A stretch of DNA of 64,000 nt from Cercis canadensis (taxonomy: Eukaryota; Streptophyta; Magnoliopsida; Fabales; Fabaceae), in contig QAOA01005544.1 of assembly GCA_003255065.1 (NCBI GenBank), forward strand, positions 496,001 to 560,000, read 5' to 3'. Positions 33,350 through 45,099 of this stretch are shown here, in pieces. The first letter of the stretch is position 1; each line of letters begins with the position of its first letter. The notes beneath the pieces are model-generated. The model saw only the letters and a list, made by a program, of their open reading frames with translations, did no database searches and had not been told where the DNA came from. The position numbers and the translations under genes were made by a program.

Positions 33350-34378
33350 TCAAGATGACATAAATTTTCTTTTCCTTTCTGTTTGTCTAGAGTCACCCAA
33401 ACCTTGTAAAACTAGAAGAGTCTCTAAGCATTGCAAGATGTCCTTCGTTGTGGGACGGTTCATTGGAAAAACTTCTATGCACTGTATGCCTAGCACTGTT
33501 AATGCAACACCATCTTCAGCATAGTAATACCAGTCTTCCTGCAAATTTTTGTGGACAAGGGAACATTTAAACTAATTTAGCATTTTTACTTGGCTAAGCA
33601 GCAGTAAATCAAATAATTTTGGTCTGTAATCCTGTAGGCAAAACAGAGCACTCTGTATTGAGTACCAAAACAGGAAAGTGGTAAGAAATGGAAATAAAAA
33701 GATGCTAAAGCAACCTTGTCCAGCAATATATGAGATGCACTGATATTTAAGGCCAGGTTTTGCTTCTCCTGACCATGAAGGAATTCCAAGAGCTTTGCAA
33801 GTTCATGAATTACATTGATTCTCTGAAGCCAATTAAGGTCATCTGAATCAGCAAAGCAAAGATGTCATTTCATCAAAGTAAAGCAATCATAGTTTTCCTC
33901 CATCACTTATCAATTCAACAGAAAAGAACAAGAATAACTGGAAAAGATTCAATTTCCGTAGTTTCAACATGTTCTCACAAGTTGACATTGAGAAATTCTC
34001 ATGTACCAACAGAAATTTGAAAAAAATTCATCTTCTCAGGAATTGACATTGGAAGCAAAACACAGACAGAAGAATACCTTTGATTATTAAATTGTGCATA
34101 CTATCCATTGGATTCAGGTCGTAAACAAAAACAACACCCTTCATATCTTTCTCCCAACAATAACTCATTAATCTCACCAAGTTGGGATGATCCAAAATTT
34201 TACTTCCTCCTAGAAACACAAAAACCATCAAGTTTCTACAATCTGCCATAGACAAAACTTGAATTGAAACGCACAAACACATATATTTACCTGCAATTTT
34301 GCCTCTAAATAATCTGCCAAACTGCGAAATTCCGAGGATGTTACTTTGATTCAAATTGTTGGTACTTCCTTTCGAGTC
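33350..34378 (-). pseudogene. Receptor-like cytoplasmic kinase remnant without catalytic loop
   Basis: Four minus-strand exons with matching phases: 34378-34291, 34209-34078, 33842-33715 and 33538-33350 (stop). Exon 1 gives a glycine-loop-like FGRLFRGKIAG. Exon 2 gives the helix-C/beta-4 region LDHPNLVRLMSYCWE, typical of the plant RLCK VII group. Exon 3 gives LNWLQRINVIHELAKLLEFLH and then ALNISASHILLD where active kinases have YRDFKASNILLD, so the catalytic aspartate is missing. Exon 4 gives the C-terminal lobe end MNRPTTKDILQCLE. The VAIK lysine, DFG and APE segments are also absent. It is a decayed gene or a very reduced pseudokinase of about 177 residues; the kept splice phases allow the second reading. 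Confidence 0.75.
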
Positions 34379-34384
34379 CTGCAA

Positions 34385-35263
34385 TGTTTACTTCACACCT
34401 TTACCCACCAAACTTATAACAAATAAACACAAGCTAATAGAATCACAAATTAAACTATAAATTATTTACCAAGCGATTATTATATATTCGGAACTAAATT
34501 TTTAGCTGCTTTTCACGAAAATGTCAACCTTTATGTCACCTCTTACTCGGTTGTGGGTTTGACTCTGTCAAGTGTAGAGATATTTTGGCTTCAAAATTTG
34601 GTTGTTGCCAAAAGCCATTTTTTGCTTGTCTCAAATCAACCTTTTATGAACAAAATATTTTAATTTATAGAAGTTGAGTGGTACATACTCAGGACTTGAG
34701 AGTTTCATATTTAAATCCAAAATTGCAGTCAAAAGTACTACAAAAAAATTTTAATTTATAAAATACGCAAAAGACTGTACAATTGTGGCCATCAATCCTA
34801 TCAAAATCGTCAACAATCTTCTGAATTTCGCTCGCGGACAAAAAAGACTCATCCTACACTTCAATGATGTTGTTCTTATGGATCTGTTGATCAATCAAGT
34901 TTATGGTTGACGAATTCCCTAATGGCAGATTTTTGGGCTAGAGGGAATGATCATGTGAAATGAATGCTCATAAAATTAAGAGGCAGCCTTTCACCTCAAC
35001 ATAAGGTTTTGGATTGAGAGAAATTCAGAAGAAAAAAAAAAAAGATGATTGACTAATACTATTTAACAAAAAAAAAATTGTTTGAATCTTGTCAGAATTT
35101 AAAAGAATTTAAATGTGATTGTTAAACGAAACAAAGTGATAAAGATTAGAGATTAAAAATCATCCATTAATTATTATAAATCTAGAGCATTGACGTTACT
35201 CTATTGAGACAAATATCTTTCAAAGACAAAATAATAGTTCCAAAAAAATGAAAAAATTGTTCC
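34385..35263. other. Intergenic stretch without recognised gene
   Basis: AT-rich; nothing recognised beyond short A-runs. Confidence 0.4.
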
Positions 35264-35536
35264 AGGGGAGAGAGTTGAGGCCGGGAAGGGGAATGGGATC
35301 AAGGGAAAATTTGTTCTTACCCAAGTTTGAATCTAGACTTGTTTTAGTGATATTTCGAATAATATATATGTTACTAAGGCATTTGGGTTTGATTGAATCA
35401 AAGACTCATTGAGTCATTGTTGATATTGTATTTGATTTAATGATAATTTTGAATATGTTAAAACTTAAAAGTACATTTAGCAATAAAGCTTAGCCCAGTT
35501 CCATTACACATTTGGAGTTTTTGAATGGATTATATA
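35264..35536 (+). repeat. Dispersed repeat, about 270 bp (copy 2)
   Basis: Second copy of 13181-13449, ending at ATTATATA directly before the PIF-type element. Confidence 0.8.
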
Positions 35537-36107
35537 GGGCTTGTTTGAAAGTGTTTTTATTTATTTTTTTTTTAAAAACTGTTTTTGAAAATTGTTTTTA
35601 AAAATTGTTCTGCAAAACAAAAGTATAAAAAAATCTGTTTGATAAATTGTTTTGAAAACAATTTTTAAAAACTGAAAATCAGAAAACTTGCTTGGTAAAA
35701 TTGTTTTAAGAACAAGTTTTGAAAACAAAAAAACAGAAAAATCATTTGATATGAGAACAAGTTTTTTTTTTTAAAANTTTTTTAAAAAAAAAAAAAAATT
35801 TGATGATGACTAATTTTGTAAATAAATTATGGTAATGTTTTAATGAGAATATGAGAAGAATAAATAAGTAAAAATGAAAAAAAAAATTATTATAAAATTT
35901 AATATAATATTGATATGACATTAATACTTTTAAATATATTATTCTAAAATAAATAACAACATCATTTATAATTATTCATTCTAATCATAGGTGATACAAA
36001 AACAACATTAACAATTATATGAATTAATATGTACAAATTATTAAGCAAAATTGTTATATTCTATCCACATCCAATTTGAAATATAGTCACTATATACTTC
36101 CATTTCT

Positions 36108-36290
36108 ACTGCCCATAAGATAATCTTGACAAGTTGTCTTGATTGGAGCTTGTCTCCTCCATGCTTATGTTTTCATTTAAAACCTCTATTTCTACATCAT
36201 CAAGATCTTCCCATATATCAAATAATTGATTACGTAAATTTTACTTACATATATAATTATGAATTACACAACAAACCGTCACTATAAGTC
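36108..36290 (-). pseudogene. Harbinger-type transposase C-terminal remnant (copy A)
   Basis: Translates with a VTxCC(V/A)IHNYIC stretch, then NLRNQLFDIWEDLDD(V)EIEVLNEN and MEETSSNQDN. The CC-HN-I motif is the conserved end of the PIF/Harbinger nuclease. The catalytic domain itself was not found. The same region in copy B is at about 46929-46747. Confidence 0.6.
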
Positions 36291-36767
36291 GCTGCTTTCA
36301 ACATTTCTTTAAAATAATGAGAAACTATTTTTGTAGAATGTTGAAAATGGTCAAATACTACTCTTTAAAGTGGTAAGTGAATTAGAATAAGCAAGTGAGC
36401 TATAATAAGTTAACTTTATCCATTTCTTTTCTAATACACAAAAGAAAACAAGTTAAATAACCCCTAATGATTTGGCCAATCATCATTTAACGGTTTAACC
36501 CATCATCAAATAACCCCGTATAGTTGAAGCCCTGTGGTGTAGAGAATCACTACTATGAGGGGTGTAGAATAAAGATCACCTTCCTCACCATATTTGACAT
36601 GAGGCCAGTGGATCCATGAACACAGCACAGCAAGACCCTCAAGATGGAGAAAACAACTTGACAATAGAAAAATAATAAAATCCATAGATAACATCAATTG
36701 ATTGTAAGGTACACTTTTGGCATGCTCAATCTAGCTGAAAAGAGAGTACAGGTAAATTTAATGTGCT

Positions 36768-36929
36768 TCAAAAAAGAGAGGATGCAAGCTCAGAAACATC
36801 TGATACAACTTGATCAAAATCTGATTTTAGTTTTTCTTGTTCCCCTTGATCTAGTTCCCCCTTTGGAGGTTTGGGCATCACAAAAATGCAGCAAGTTGGC
36901 CTCTTTGTTGCTCCTGCACTTGCAAGGTC
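36768..36929 (-). pseudogene. NHP2-like (H/ACA snoRNP subunit 2) terminal exon, captured (copy A)
   Basis: NHP2 is the L7Ae-type RNA-binding subunit of H/ACA ribonucleoproteins, which guide pseudouridylation in the nucleolus. After a TTTTCCAG-type acceptor the exon codes for DLASAGATKRPTCC then (I)FVMPKPPKG and VVSDVSELASSLF with a stop, matching the C-terminus of plant NHP2-like proteins (EDLAxAGATKRPTCC). The exons for the RNA-binding core were not found, so this is a fragment carried by the element. A partial second copy lies at 37286-37237, made by the 357-bp duplication. Confidence 0.75.
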
Positions 36930-37610
36930 CTGGAAAATAATAAGAAATATAAAGCAAATGAACTTCCATGAAAAATAAAGTATATGCACACAAGTATATC
37001 ACAAGAATAGAGTGAAATAGCAAACTCTTTCTTTTCTTTAATAAAACTTTCATCAATATGTTTACACTTTTCCAACTCCGAGTCCCACATTTAGAGGCAA
37101 AAAATAGTGTTGATATCTTGGGTAGGTTGCAGGAACTCAATAACTTCCAGTGAGGTTCCAGATCGGATCAGTTTAAGGGCGTGGGGCCCATTCTCTCAGT
37201 AATAGCCTTATAGGTTAGCCCTGCACCATTAACATCACCAAAATGCAGCAAGTTGGCCTCTTTGTTGCTCCTGCACTTCCAAGGTCCTGGAAAATAATAT
37301 GAAATATAAAGCAAATGAACTTCCATGAAAAATAAAGTATATGCACACAAGTATATCACAAGAATAGAGTGAAATAGCAAACTCTTTCTTTTCTTTAATA
37401 AAACTTTCATCAATATGTTTACACTTTTCCAACTCCGAGTCCCACATTTAGAGGCAAAAAATAGTGTTGATATCTTGGGTAGGTTGCAGGAACTCAATAA
37501 CTTCCAGTGAGGTTCCAGATCGGATCAGTTTAAGGGCGTGGGGCCCATTATCGTTCTATAAGCCCATTCTCTCAGTAATAGCCTTATAGGTTAGCCCTGC
37601 ACCATTACTA
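36877..37610 (-). repeat. 357-bp tandem duplication, copy A only
   Basis: Sequence from 36877 recurs from 37234 at 357-base offset with very few differences, through the GTGGGGCCCATT stretch. Copy B (from about 47516) has a single unit, so the duplication arose after the two copies separated. Confidence 0.9.
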
Positions 37611-40548
37611 TCACCAGAACTAGCAGAAGATGAAGGTCAAAGGAGTGTAATAGATTTTATTTGGACTAAAATTTTCAAGCATAGGTTGGAGCAATCTCCC
37701 TCCCTGTGTATGTGAGGAACAAATTCTTCTACCACCCAAGATAATATGTCGTCAAGGAGGAAAGATGAGAAAACCCTAACTACATAAAATTCAAGGGCTA
37801 TGAAGGTTAGCATCAATTAGTAGCTTGTTCTCACTTCCCACAAAAGGCTTTTACCCCTAATCATTAGAGCATTCAATTTCCTGTTCTTTTTTAAAAAGCA
37901 ACAAGATGCATGCACCCTTATGGTGGCATTTAGCTAAATTGCAAAAGGAATAACACATAGGTATCTAATCTAAATAACTACAGGTGCATTTCAGTTTTCT
38001 GTTTTATCCTTGGTCAGCACCACCACCTCATGCTTTATGTTCAATAATCTAAAACCTCGTACAACTGACATACATACATAAATGAACCAGACAAAAGCTA
38101 CCTTGTTACTTTCAGTAATACCAAAAAGGGGAGATTTCAGCTATTGAGAATAGGAGCTCAACTTGTAAGGCAGTCAACTCAGGTAAACTTAGACCAGACT
38201 TGTAGACAGATGGATTGCATATAGGAATTTATAAAAGTTTCATTTAGAGATATCCTTAACCATGTGCTTTGCTTTCACATTGCAGCAAGTTTGTCAAACA
38301 TGAGAAAAAGAGAGAAAAGAGGACAAAAAATTAAAAAGAGGAGGAGGGGGGGAGGAATGCTTGGAGAAAATGGAATTGCCTATCAAAGTGGCTTTAAGAA
38401 AAGATTGATATCTAATTGTTTAGTATGGTATACCTAATCGGCCCTCTTGCCAATAGATATAAGGCTAATAGCTAAACTTATATATGTCTTCTCATAAGTA
38501 AGAACATAGTTGAACAGAATAGTGAATATATAATGAATTCTTGAATCCATTTTATCAGTTTCCTTGTTTCTCCACAAAATAATTATTTAATTAGAGAAAT
38601 GCAGCATGAGGCATGAATTATGCACTCAAAGACATTTCCAGTTCGTTCATAAATTATCAATCTAAACTTAAGGGTCTCAAATTCAAAAACTAAAATAGAA
38701 ATAGAAAAGAAAAGATCTGCAATGATAAAAACTTACAAAACTACAAACAAATAAGTTTGATTGCATAGCATCAATATTACCTGGACCTCAAAGCAATACT
38801 CTTTTTAAACCCACTCAAACAGAATTGCATAATCTATAGCAAATGGATGCCATACAGCTAAGTCAAACTTGAATCAGGAGTCATGGACTTCAGAATAATT
38901 TAAGCAAGAGAAAAGGGAAAGTATATACTTAAAACCTAAGTTATGAATACATTCAGGTACAGTGAGCAGCAACACATCCAGCATTATCTATTTATAACGC
39001 TAGTCACAAAGTAATTTCCAATTGGTTCCAATCACTAAGCTAAGAGGTTCCATTATCTATTCAGTAAAAGTTAACAAGAAAAAATAAAAAAGGAGAAAGG
39101 GAAGAGGGAAGATTCTCATAGAAAGCATAAAATACTTTAAGCTCAAGCAAGAAAGGCATATTCCCAAGGCTCAACCAACCAGACCCACAACTGTCTCCTC
39201 CATGACCAAAAAGCAAGACAAGAATCAAAAGGAACTTTTTATACTTTAGCAAGACAAGAATCAAAATTTTGAAGCAGTTAAGAAGAATTTTACCCAAATT
39301 TTTTATTAAACTGTCCAAAAAATACAGAGTAAACAATTTCACCGGTTCTTCAAACATTTATGGAGACCCCGAACCAACTGATCTCTCCATGGAAAAAATT
39401 CTAAACCCGCTAGCAGATTTTGTCCACAATTACTCATGACCAAAGAAATATAAAGCTAATATCAACAGAACCCCAAAATGTTCCTCCTATTAGATAAAAA
39501 ACCTATGCAAAAATTAGCAGAAGACTCCACGGAACGCAGAAAGAAATACATAGAAAAAATAGCAAAAGAAAGCAAAAATGAAAAAAAAAAAAGAAGAAGA
39601 TTAAACGCACCTCAATTTGACCTTCCAAGACGTTCAGTTCAAGGGCTAAATGAAGACAAACAAGGAAAATTGCTTCAGAGATTGAGCATAGAAGCTCAGA
39701 CTTATAAAACATAGAAAAGGAGACGTAATTGTAGAGTCCCAGGAATGGCTTTTGCGATGCTTCGCAGGTATAGAGAGATTTCAAACAGGCCCAAATGGCT
39801 TCTGCGATGCTTTGCAGGTATGTCGAAAGTCTGCAATAGGTTTAAACTTTTTTTTCCCCCCCAAGATTTTCAAAAGATATGATCGCCAAACTGTCATACA
39901 AGTTTAGAACTTCAATATCAATTTAAAATATAATTGTTCTTCCTACTTCCTACTGAATACTCAATACAAACTATATACATGACTCATTCATTTCTACTAG
40001 TTATATGATATACACTACATAACCAAATTAGGAAACAAATTTCCTTTTCTCCGTATAGGTAACTTTTTTCTTTTTGTGGTGGATAAGTAAGAGAGGGGTA
40101 ATCTGCAAGTCTCCAAAGTACTTCTACTTCTTGTATCTTTAGGGGGTTTGAGAAGGCTCAAAATTAGAGAATTCTATGAAGGAGTGTTTCTGAGGATGTA
40201 AGCTCTCAAAGTACTTACGACAAAAAGTTTATAAGAGAAAGAAATCTTCAACTAATAGAAGATCAAGAATAATCTCGTAAAATGATCACATAAACTATAT
40301 TTTGGTATCAGTGGCATTGGCTTTACTTGCACTTGCATAAAAGCCCATTGCAAAAATAATAGCTAATGTAGCTAAGAAGCAAACTACAAAGGTTCCTTCT
40401 AGTAACAATAAAAAATTAGCTTCCGAATCAAGTTCAAGTATGGTTTTGTCAAAAATTCGTGAGGTGCTCATAAGCCCCAAAAAGGAAAAGAACAGTGGCA
40501 AAAGGTATTCAAAAAAGGAGAACGTGAGGGAGGGTGATCCAATGCGCT

Positions 40549-40776
40549 AACCTTGGCAACCATGCGTTGAAAAGTAATGTCCTCATCGTCTATCTTATCT
40601 TTCCCTTTACCCCATTTCTTGTATGCAAATTCGGAACACAATTAACACAACCCAGTAACTATAAAATACAAACTGAAAAAAAAAAATTTATCACACACAG
40701 AGCAAGCAAGAAATTAAAATTTATTACCTTTTGGATCGCTTAGGTTGGTATATTCTCGAACTTCCCTCTCAGCCAT
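40549..40776 (-). pseudogene. First two coding exons of a conserved small plant protein, captured (copy A)
   Basis: Exon 1 (40776-40728) codes for MAEREVREYTNLSDPK, ending in phase 1. Exon 2 codes for KKWGKGKDKIDDEDITFQRM then VAK, ending at 40549. I recognise this N-terminus from a small Lys/Asp-rich protein present across plants, for which I know no established name or function. In copy A the acceptor of exon 2 reads CAT where copy B has CAG, so splicing there is probably lost. Later exons were not found. Confidence 0.65.
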
Positions 40777-41256
40777 TTGTAATGATTTCTGCTGAGCTTG
40801 AAACAGAGCTTCTCTTTCTAAGATAAGAAGATTCAGCTGCAAGGGGAAGCTCTGGAATTACGAAGCACAACTGAAAGCGAAGCTGATTCCTTTCGGAGAA
40901 AGTGAGGGAAGAGAGAGGACGCTTCCAGAACTTGATGTTCAAAGGAGAATAAGAGGAAGGCTAGGGATTTGAGAATGACTTTGGTAAATGGCTTCAGCTG
41001 CTGAGAGTCGAGGGAGGCATATTTGGAGATTGGATTTAATGACGGATGTGCCATTAATCAAAACAGTTGTTCTCCGGTCTTTGAGTTGTTTTCAGAACAA
41101 AAACAAGCGAAAGTTGTTTTGGTTTTCTTGTTTTTAAAATAACAGAACAAGTTTTTAAAATATGTACAATAAAAATAGCTTACCAATCAAGTTTTTTTGT
41201 TTTATAAAATTAAAAAATAGAAAACAGTTTTTAAAAATAGATTTCAAACAAACCCA

Positions 41257-43059
41257 AAGTCTTTTTCGTTTTCATAAAGGAAAAAATGGCAAATGAGTTG
41301 GAGAGAGAAGTAAAAGCACTTACCAAAAATTTCTCTCTCTACACCACGTGTAAAACCACCAATTGCTCCTCACACACTCTACTGTCAAGTAAATCAATTT
41401 TCTCTCTCTGCACCACTTACCGAAAACGACCACGTTTTATTTGATGAAATTGGACAAGTTTTACAAATTTTAAAAACTTCCAGCCAAATTTTTAATTATT
41501 TAAACTTTCTCTATTCTTCATTTTAACCAGTAATGTCAATTCTTTAAAAATACATAAACTTTGCAAAAGCTGCAAAGACTGCAAAGCATTGTATTTTNAG
41601 GGAGGTGTAACATAGCACCCCCTAAAATCTAATTGGTGAATGATTGAAACTGAAAGTTTATCAAGAATTAAAAGGACATATTTAACCAACTACTAAGTTA
41701 TGCTTACTCTTAAAGGTATTGTTATTCTATTTTTTTTTTTTTATTGAAGGGTTACGGTGGAATTCACATTCTAAAATTAATGTTATTGTAAAGATTTTTT
41801 TTAAAAAAAAAATAGTCACATAATGCAAATCAAAATAATTAATTTCTTGTAAAACATATTAACAAGGCAATACTAAAAAAAATATTAAAAAAAGAATACG
41901 AAATAATAATTTTTTTAACACAATTAAATTTAAAATTTATTTACTGTTTTAGAATTTTACACATATTACGGGACCCAATTTTTATAATGCCGGAATGGTA
42001 TCTTAACAAACACACCCAAAGGCATGGAGGAGTGACAAATTTTTAACTTAATAAGGGGTATAGGATTACGTGGTATTGTCGTCTTTCTACCATAGGGGTA
42101 TACCGTATACCCCCATATGTTCTTTGTTTTAGGTTGTTGATTCCAATTGTAACTTGTAAGCATAGACTTGGAGAAACGTCTCTTTCACAGTACACTTTGA
42201 AATGATTGTCCACCAATAAGTGGGGAACGATACACAGGCATTTACGTTCACCTGTGACTAACACAATTGTGAATCAACCACTTCTAATTAACGGATATTA
42301 TATATGGGGTGGGCTTAAAAAGCCCAATTTTTAAAATTTAAATCATATCTGGATTATGGGGATTCTATGATACTACGTAAGTATGTCATACTACACTGAC
42401 GTGGCAAGCATACATAATTTTTATATTTTATTATATATAAAATATAATTTATTTTATTTTTTAAAAAAACTTAAAAACAGTTAATTTGTACACATGTCAT
42501 TCATTTATTAGTTATTCCTATGTAGTATGACATACTACATAAATACTAAAAATATCTAAAAAACCTCCATCGATTATATATGGGTCAAATCTTAATTTTA
42601 AATGACCGAGGCTCAAAATTGATAATTCTAATTAACGGATATTGCTCTTTTTGATTTTTATTTGCAACCTATAACTATATATTTCTCTCCTTAAGCAAAA
42701 AGCTAATGGCAACCGGGTTTGATACACCAAACCCAATATGGACAACACAGGGGCAAGATAACAGTATCTGTTGTCCTGTCTTGTATGATGGCTGCCATGG
42801 CCATGGGAGGTGTCATCTACGGCTGACACTGGTATATCAGGTGGGTCTTTTTGTAATTTTATCACGTAATAATATAGAATCACCCTAAATCTTATCATCT
42901 TTAACCTTTAGTATGGTGTGGTCCCTCAAAATTTATTTTGACAAGAATCATTTTCAAGAATATATATCTTTCTTAACAGGGTACAGTACAAGAATATTTC
43001 ACTTTCCCTTTGTTCTCATAACTCAAAATTCCAGATTGGGTTCTGGATGCAGGCTTCCG
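41257..43059. other. Intergenic stretch with small inverted repeats
   Basis: No supported gene. It contains a single N at 41598, A/T homopolymers (41730-41930) and the small foldback at 42381-42535. A short open frame at 42706-42888 lacks known domains. Confidence 0.4.
42381..42535. repeat. Small foldback with 15-bp perfect inverted repeats
   Basis: GTATGTCATACTACA (42381-42395) and its complement (42521-42535) enclose 125 AT-rich bases; a MITE-like structure. Confidence 0.7.
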
Positions 43060-43171
43060 CAATCACGGACCCATTTTTGGTGACCATTGCTGAGTGCAAA
43101 TATCGCGTTTTTCTCACGGATTTTTTGTCTGTGAAAAAAATTTGTGACTAATATACATTTTTCTTGTAGTG
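43060..43171 (-). mobile_element. CACTA (En/Spm) terminus
   Basis: Read on the minus strand from 43171: CACTACAAGAAAAATG, the classic plant CACTA terminus, followed by subterminal TCACAAATTTTTTTCACAG and TCCGTGAGAAA words. No matching opposite end was found in the window, so this is a solo end or a broken element. Confidence 0.75.
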
Positions 43172-43734
43172 GTAGCTAGAGTTTACTTGTTACACCTCAT
43201 TATTCCTGACCACTCATTCTATGCAACTTTTTAAAAATGAAAGGCTCCTTTGGTTGATGTTTCCATACATGCAATCAAACTTGGTATATGTAAGTCGTCA
43301 AGAGCCATAGGAGAGAAAGTTTAAGATGGTGAATGATTGAACCTGAATGCTTATCAAGCATTAGAAGAAGGACATGTTTAAGGAACAGGCCCAGGTGGTA
43401 CAACTTACAGGTTTAGCTGGTGGAGTGGAGTTGGTATATGGCACATTTAATTGATGGGAAAGAATATCCTAAACCCTAGACGTGAAATAATATAGTATAA
43501 CATAATTAATATTATTTTTTAATTAAATTCATTTAAATATTTTTAGTATATTTCATATATTAATTTAATTAAATTTAAATTATTTCAATTATATCCATAT
43601 AATATATTATAGTATAGAATTAAAATAATACAAAAATAGGCTAGATATGTCATGACTATGGTATACAATAGTCATGCCCTTGATTGGTAGTTAGCTCAAC
43701 CTTCAAATATGTTGTTTAGTTAGATAACCATCTC

Positions 43735-44063
43735 TGTCATAGCAGATATATTAAAATGATTCTGTTAGTTTGTTTGGAACCTTAGAATAGAGAGAAAGAT
43801 AGAAGTAGCACACATTTTTGTTTGAGAGTAATAACTTTTCTCTCTACTTTCATTGATACTTGTTAATACATATATACAAAGGATATGATTTCATGATTTA
43901 AGAAGGGTCATACCTATTACAACATACCCTTAACAACTCTTACAAAAAATCTTTCCATAAAACAAGGATATCCATTCATTTTTACTAACCCTCCACAGTA
44001 ACATATACCATTACAAAAAATATTAACTAACTTAGGAGTATCTAGAAAAATCTGATTTCAACA
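43735..44063 (-). mobile_element. Ty1/copia-type LTR, minus strand, solo or truncated
   Basis: Minus-strand TGTTGAAATC (from 44063) to GCTATGACA (43735) gives a TGT...ACA LTR of 329 bases, with a TATATAT stretch near 43870. Just outside its 5' end lies the purine tract AAAGGTGGAGAATC, as expected before a copia 3' LTR. The internal region behind it is broken or hidden by the following gap. Confidence 0.5.
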
Positions 44064-44337
44064 GATTCTCCACCTTTAACATGGAGGAAACAGTATATTA
44101 TTTTGAATCAAGTTAATTTGGTCCATTCACATTTAATAAACAAACTTTCAAAGAAAACACTATCATGAATCAACAATTCTAATTGGTGGCATGGAGTGGC
44201 GGATCTCGAACAAAATTTTTTAGGGAGCAAAGAGATGCTTAGTAATTAATAGAAAAAAAATTATAATGATATACATCTTTTATAATATTCAAACTTGGAG
44301 ACAAAATACATCACATATTAAAATATTTTTTCACAAA

Positions 44338-44488
44338 NNNNNNNNNNNNNNNNNNNNNNNNNNNNNNNNNNNNNNNNNNNNNNNNNNNNNNNNNNNNNNN
44401 NNNNNNNNNNNNNNNNNNNNNNNNNNNNNNNNNNNNNNNNNNNNNNNNNNNNNNNNNNNNNNNNNNNNNNNNNNNNNNNNNNNNNNNN
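44338..44488. other. Assembly gap (151 N)
   Basis: Run of N; frames that cross it are meaningless. Confidence 0.99.
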
Positions 44489-44668
44489 AAATGAGTTTCT
44501 GAAGGAGTTATATGTGGCTTATCAGGATATGGATGGTTTATGTTGAAAACCATAAAAGTTCATTGGAGGCCCTGTTTGTCTGCACACCAACATTTTTTAA
44601 AATGTGTATCCTTAGTGTTATTGCATTCTTGATATAATTCCTTTTTCCTAATGAATTTTGCCTTGCAG

Positions 44669-45085
44669 AGAGAATTATGGTTGTGATGTCGTCTGCTTCA
44701 CTGCTGATGTTGGCCAAGTATGTTACAATAGTAGAATTCTATAATCAAAGATTATTGTTGTGTTAGCCGAAAAAGTGTTTCAAGATTGTAATATTCTGAC
44801 CAGGGGAATTTGCTATACCCCAACTAATATTTTGCTGTGTTTTTGGTAACAATGCTAAACTCCATAGGGCATAAAAGAGTTGGAAGGTTTAGGAGAAAAG
44901 GCCAAAGCCAGTGGGACATCTCAGTTGATGGTTTGGTAACTCGAAGAAGGAATTTGTTAGAGATTATATAATCCCTTGTTTGCGTGCAGCCCAAGCAAAT
45001 ACTTTCTCTCATAAATTGCACCAGCACGCAAACAAGGAAATATGTAATCTCTAACAAACTACTCAAAAGGCATAGTTGCCTTACA
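44669..45085 (+). pseudogene. Argininosuccinate synthase fragment with an inverted partial copy
   Basis: Argininosuccinate synthase joins citrulline and aspartate in arginine synthesis (plastid in plants). Exon 44669-44717 codes for ENYGCDVVCFTADVGQ. After a genuine intron, 44868 onward codes for GIKELEGLGEKAKASGTSQLMV, exactly the next part of the family. The frame then stops and resumes shifted as KKEFVRDYIIPCLRA. At once a diverged copy of the same coding stretch follows on the minus strand (about 45075-44989: FVRDYIFPCLRA, then GAIYERKYLLG). The N-terminal ATP-loop exons and the rest of the enzyme are absent. A dead, rearranged piece. Confidence 0.85.
44953..45058. repeat. 35-bp inverted repeat inside the argininosuccinate synthase fragment
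   Basis: Arms 44953-44987 and 45024-45058 are reverse complements at about 32 of 35 positions and code for the same peptide on opposite strands. Confidence 0.85.
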
Positions 45086-45099
45086 AGGGAGAAGAGTTG

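Larger units (their letters stand above)
35537..41256 (-). mobile_element. PIF/Harbinger-type element, copy A, carrying host exons
   Basis: Left end GGGCTTGTTTGAAAGTG and right end (complement) GGGTTTGTTTGAAATC form short inverted termini of the GGGCCTGTTTG class, followed by A/T-rich subterminal words (AAAACTGTTTTT). The minus strand at 36290-36108 translates to a transposase-end remnant (CCxIHNYI, then FDIWEDLDDVEIEVL), close to the CCALHNFI stretch of Harbinger transposases. The remainder is not transposase: it includes an NHP2-like terminal exon (36929-36768) and two exons of a conserved small plant protein (40776-40549). A 357-bp tandem duplication is present. The three-base target duplication is not clear here (ATA left, AAA right), but copy B shows TTA at its right end. 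Confidence 0.65.

Noticed and set aside
42706-42888. Frame of 60 codons with a Gly/His/Cys-rich centre
   Set aside because: The central part is a short near-palindrome (GCCATGGCCATGGG) that creates frames on both strands; no family recognised.
44266-44553. Open frames on both strands spanning the gap
   Set aside because: They consist mostly of unknown residues from N bases.
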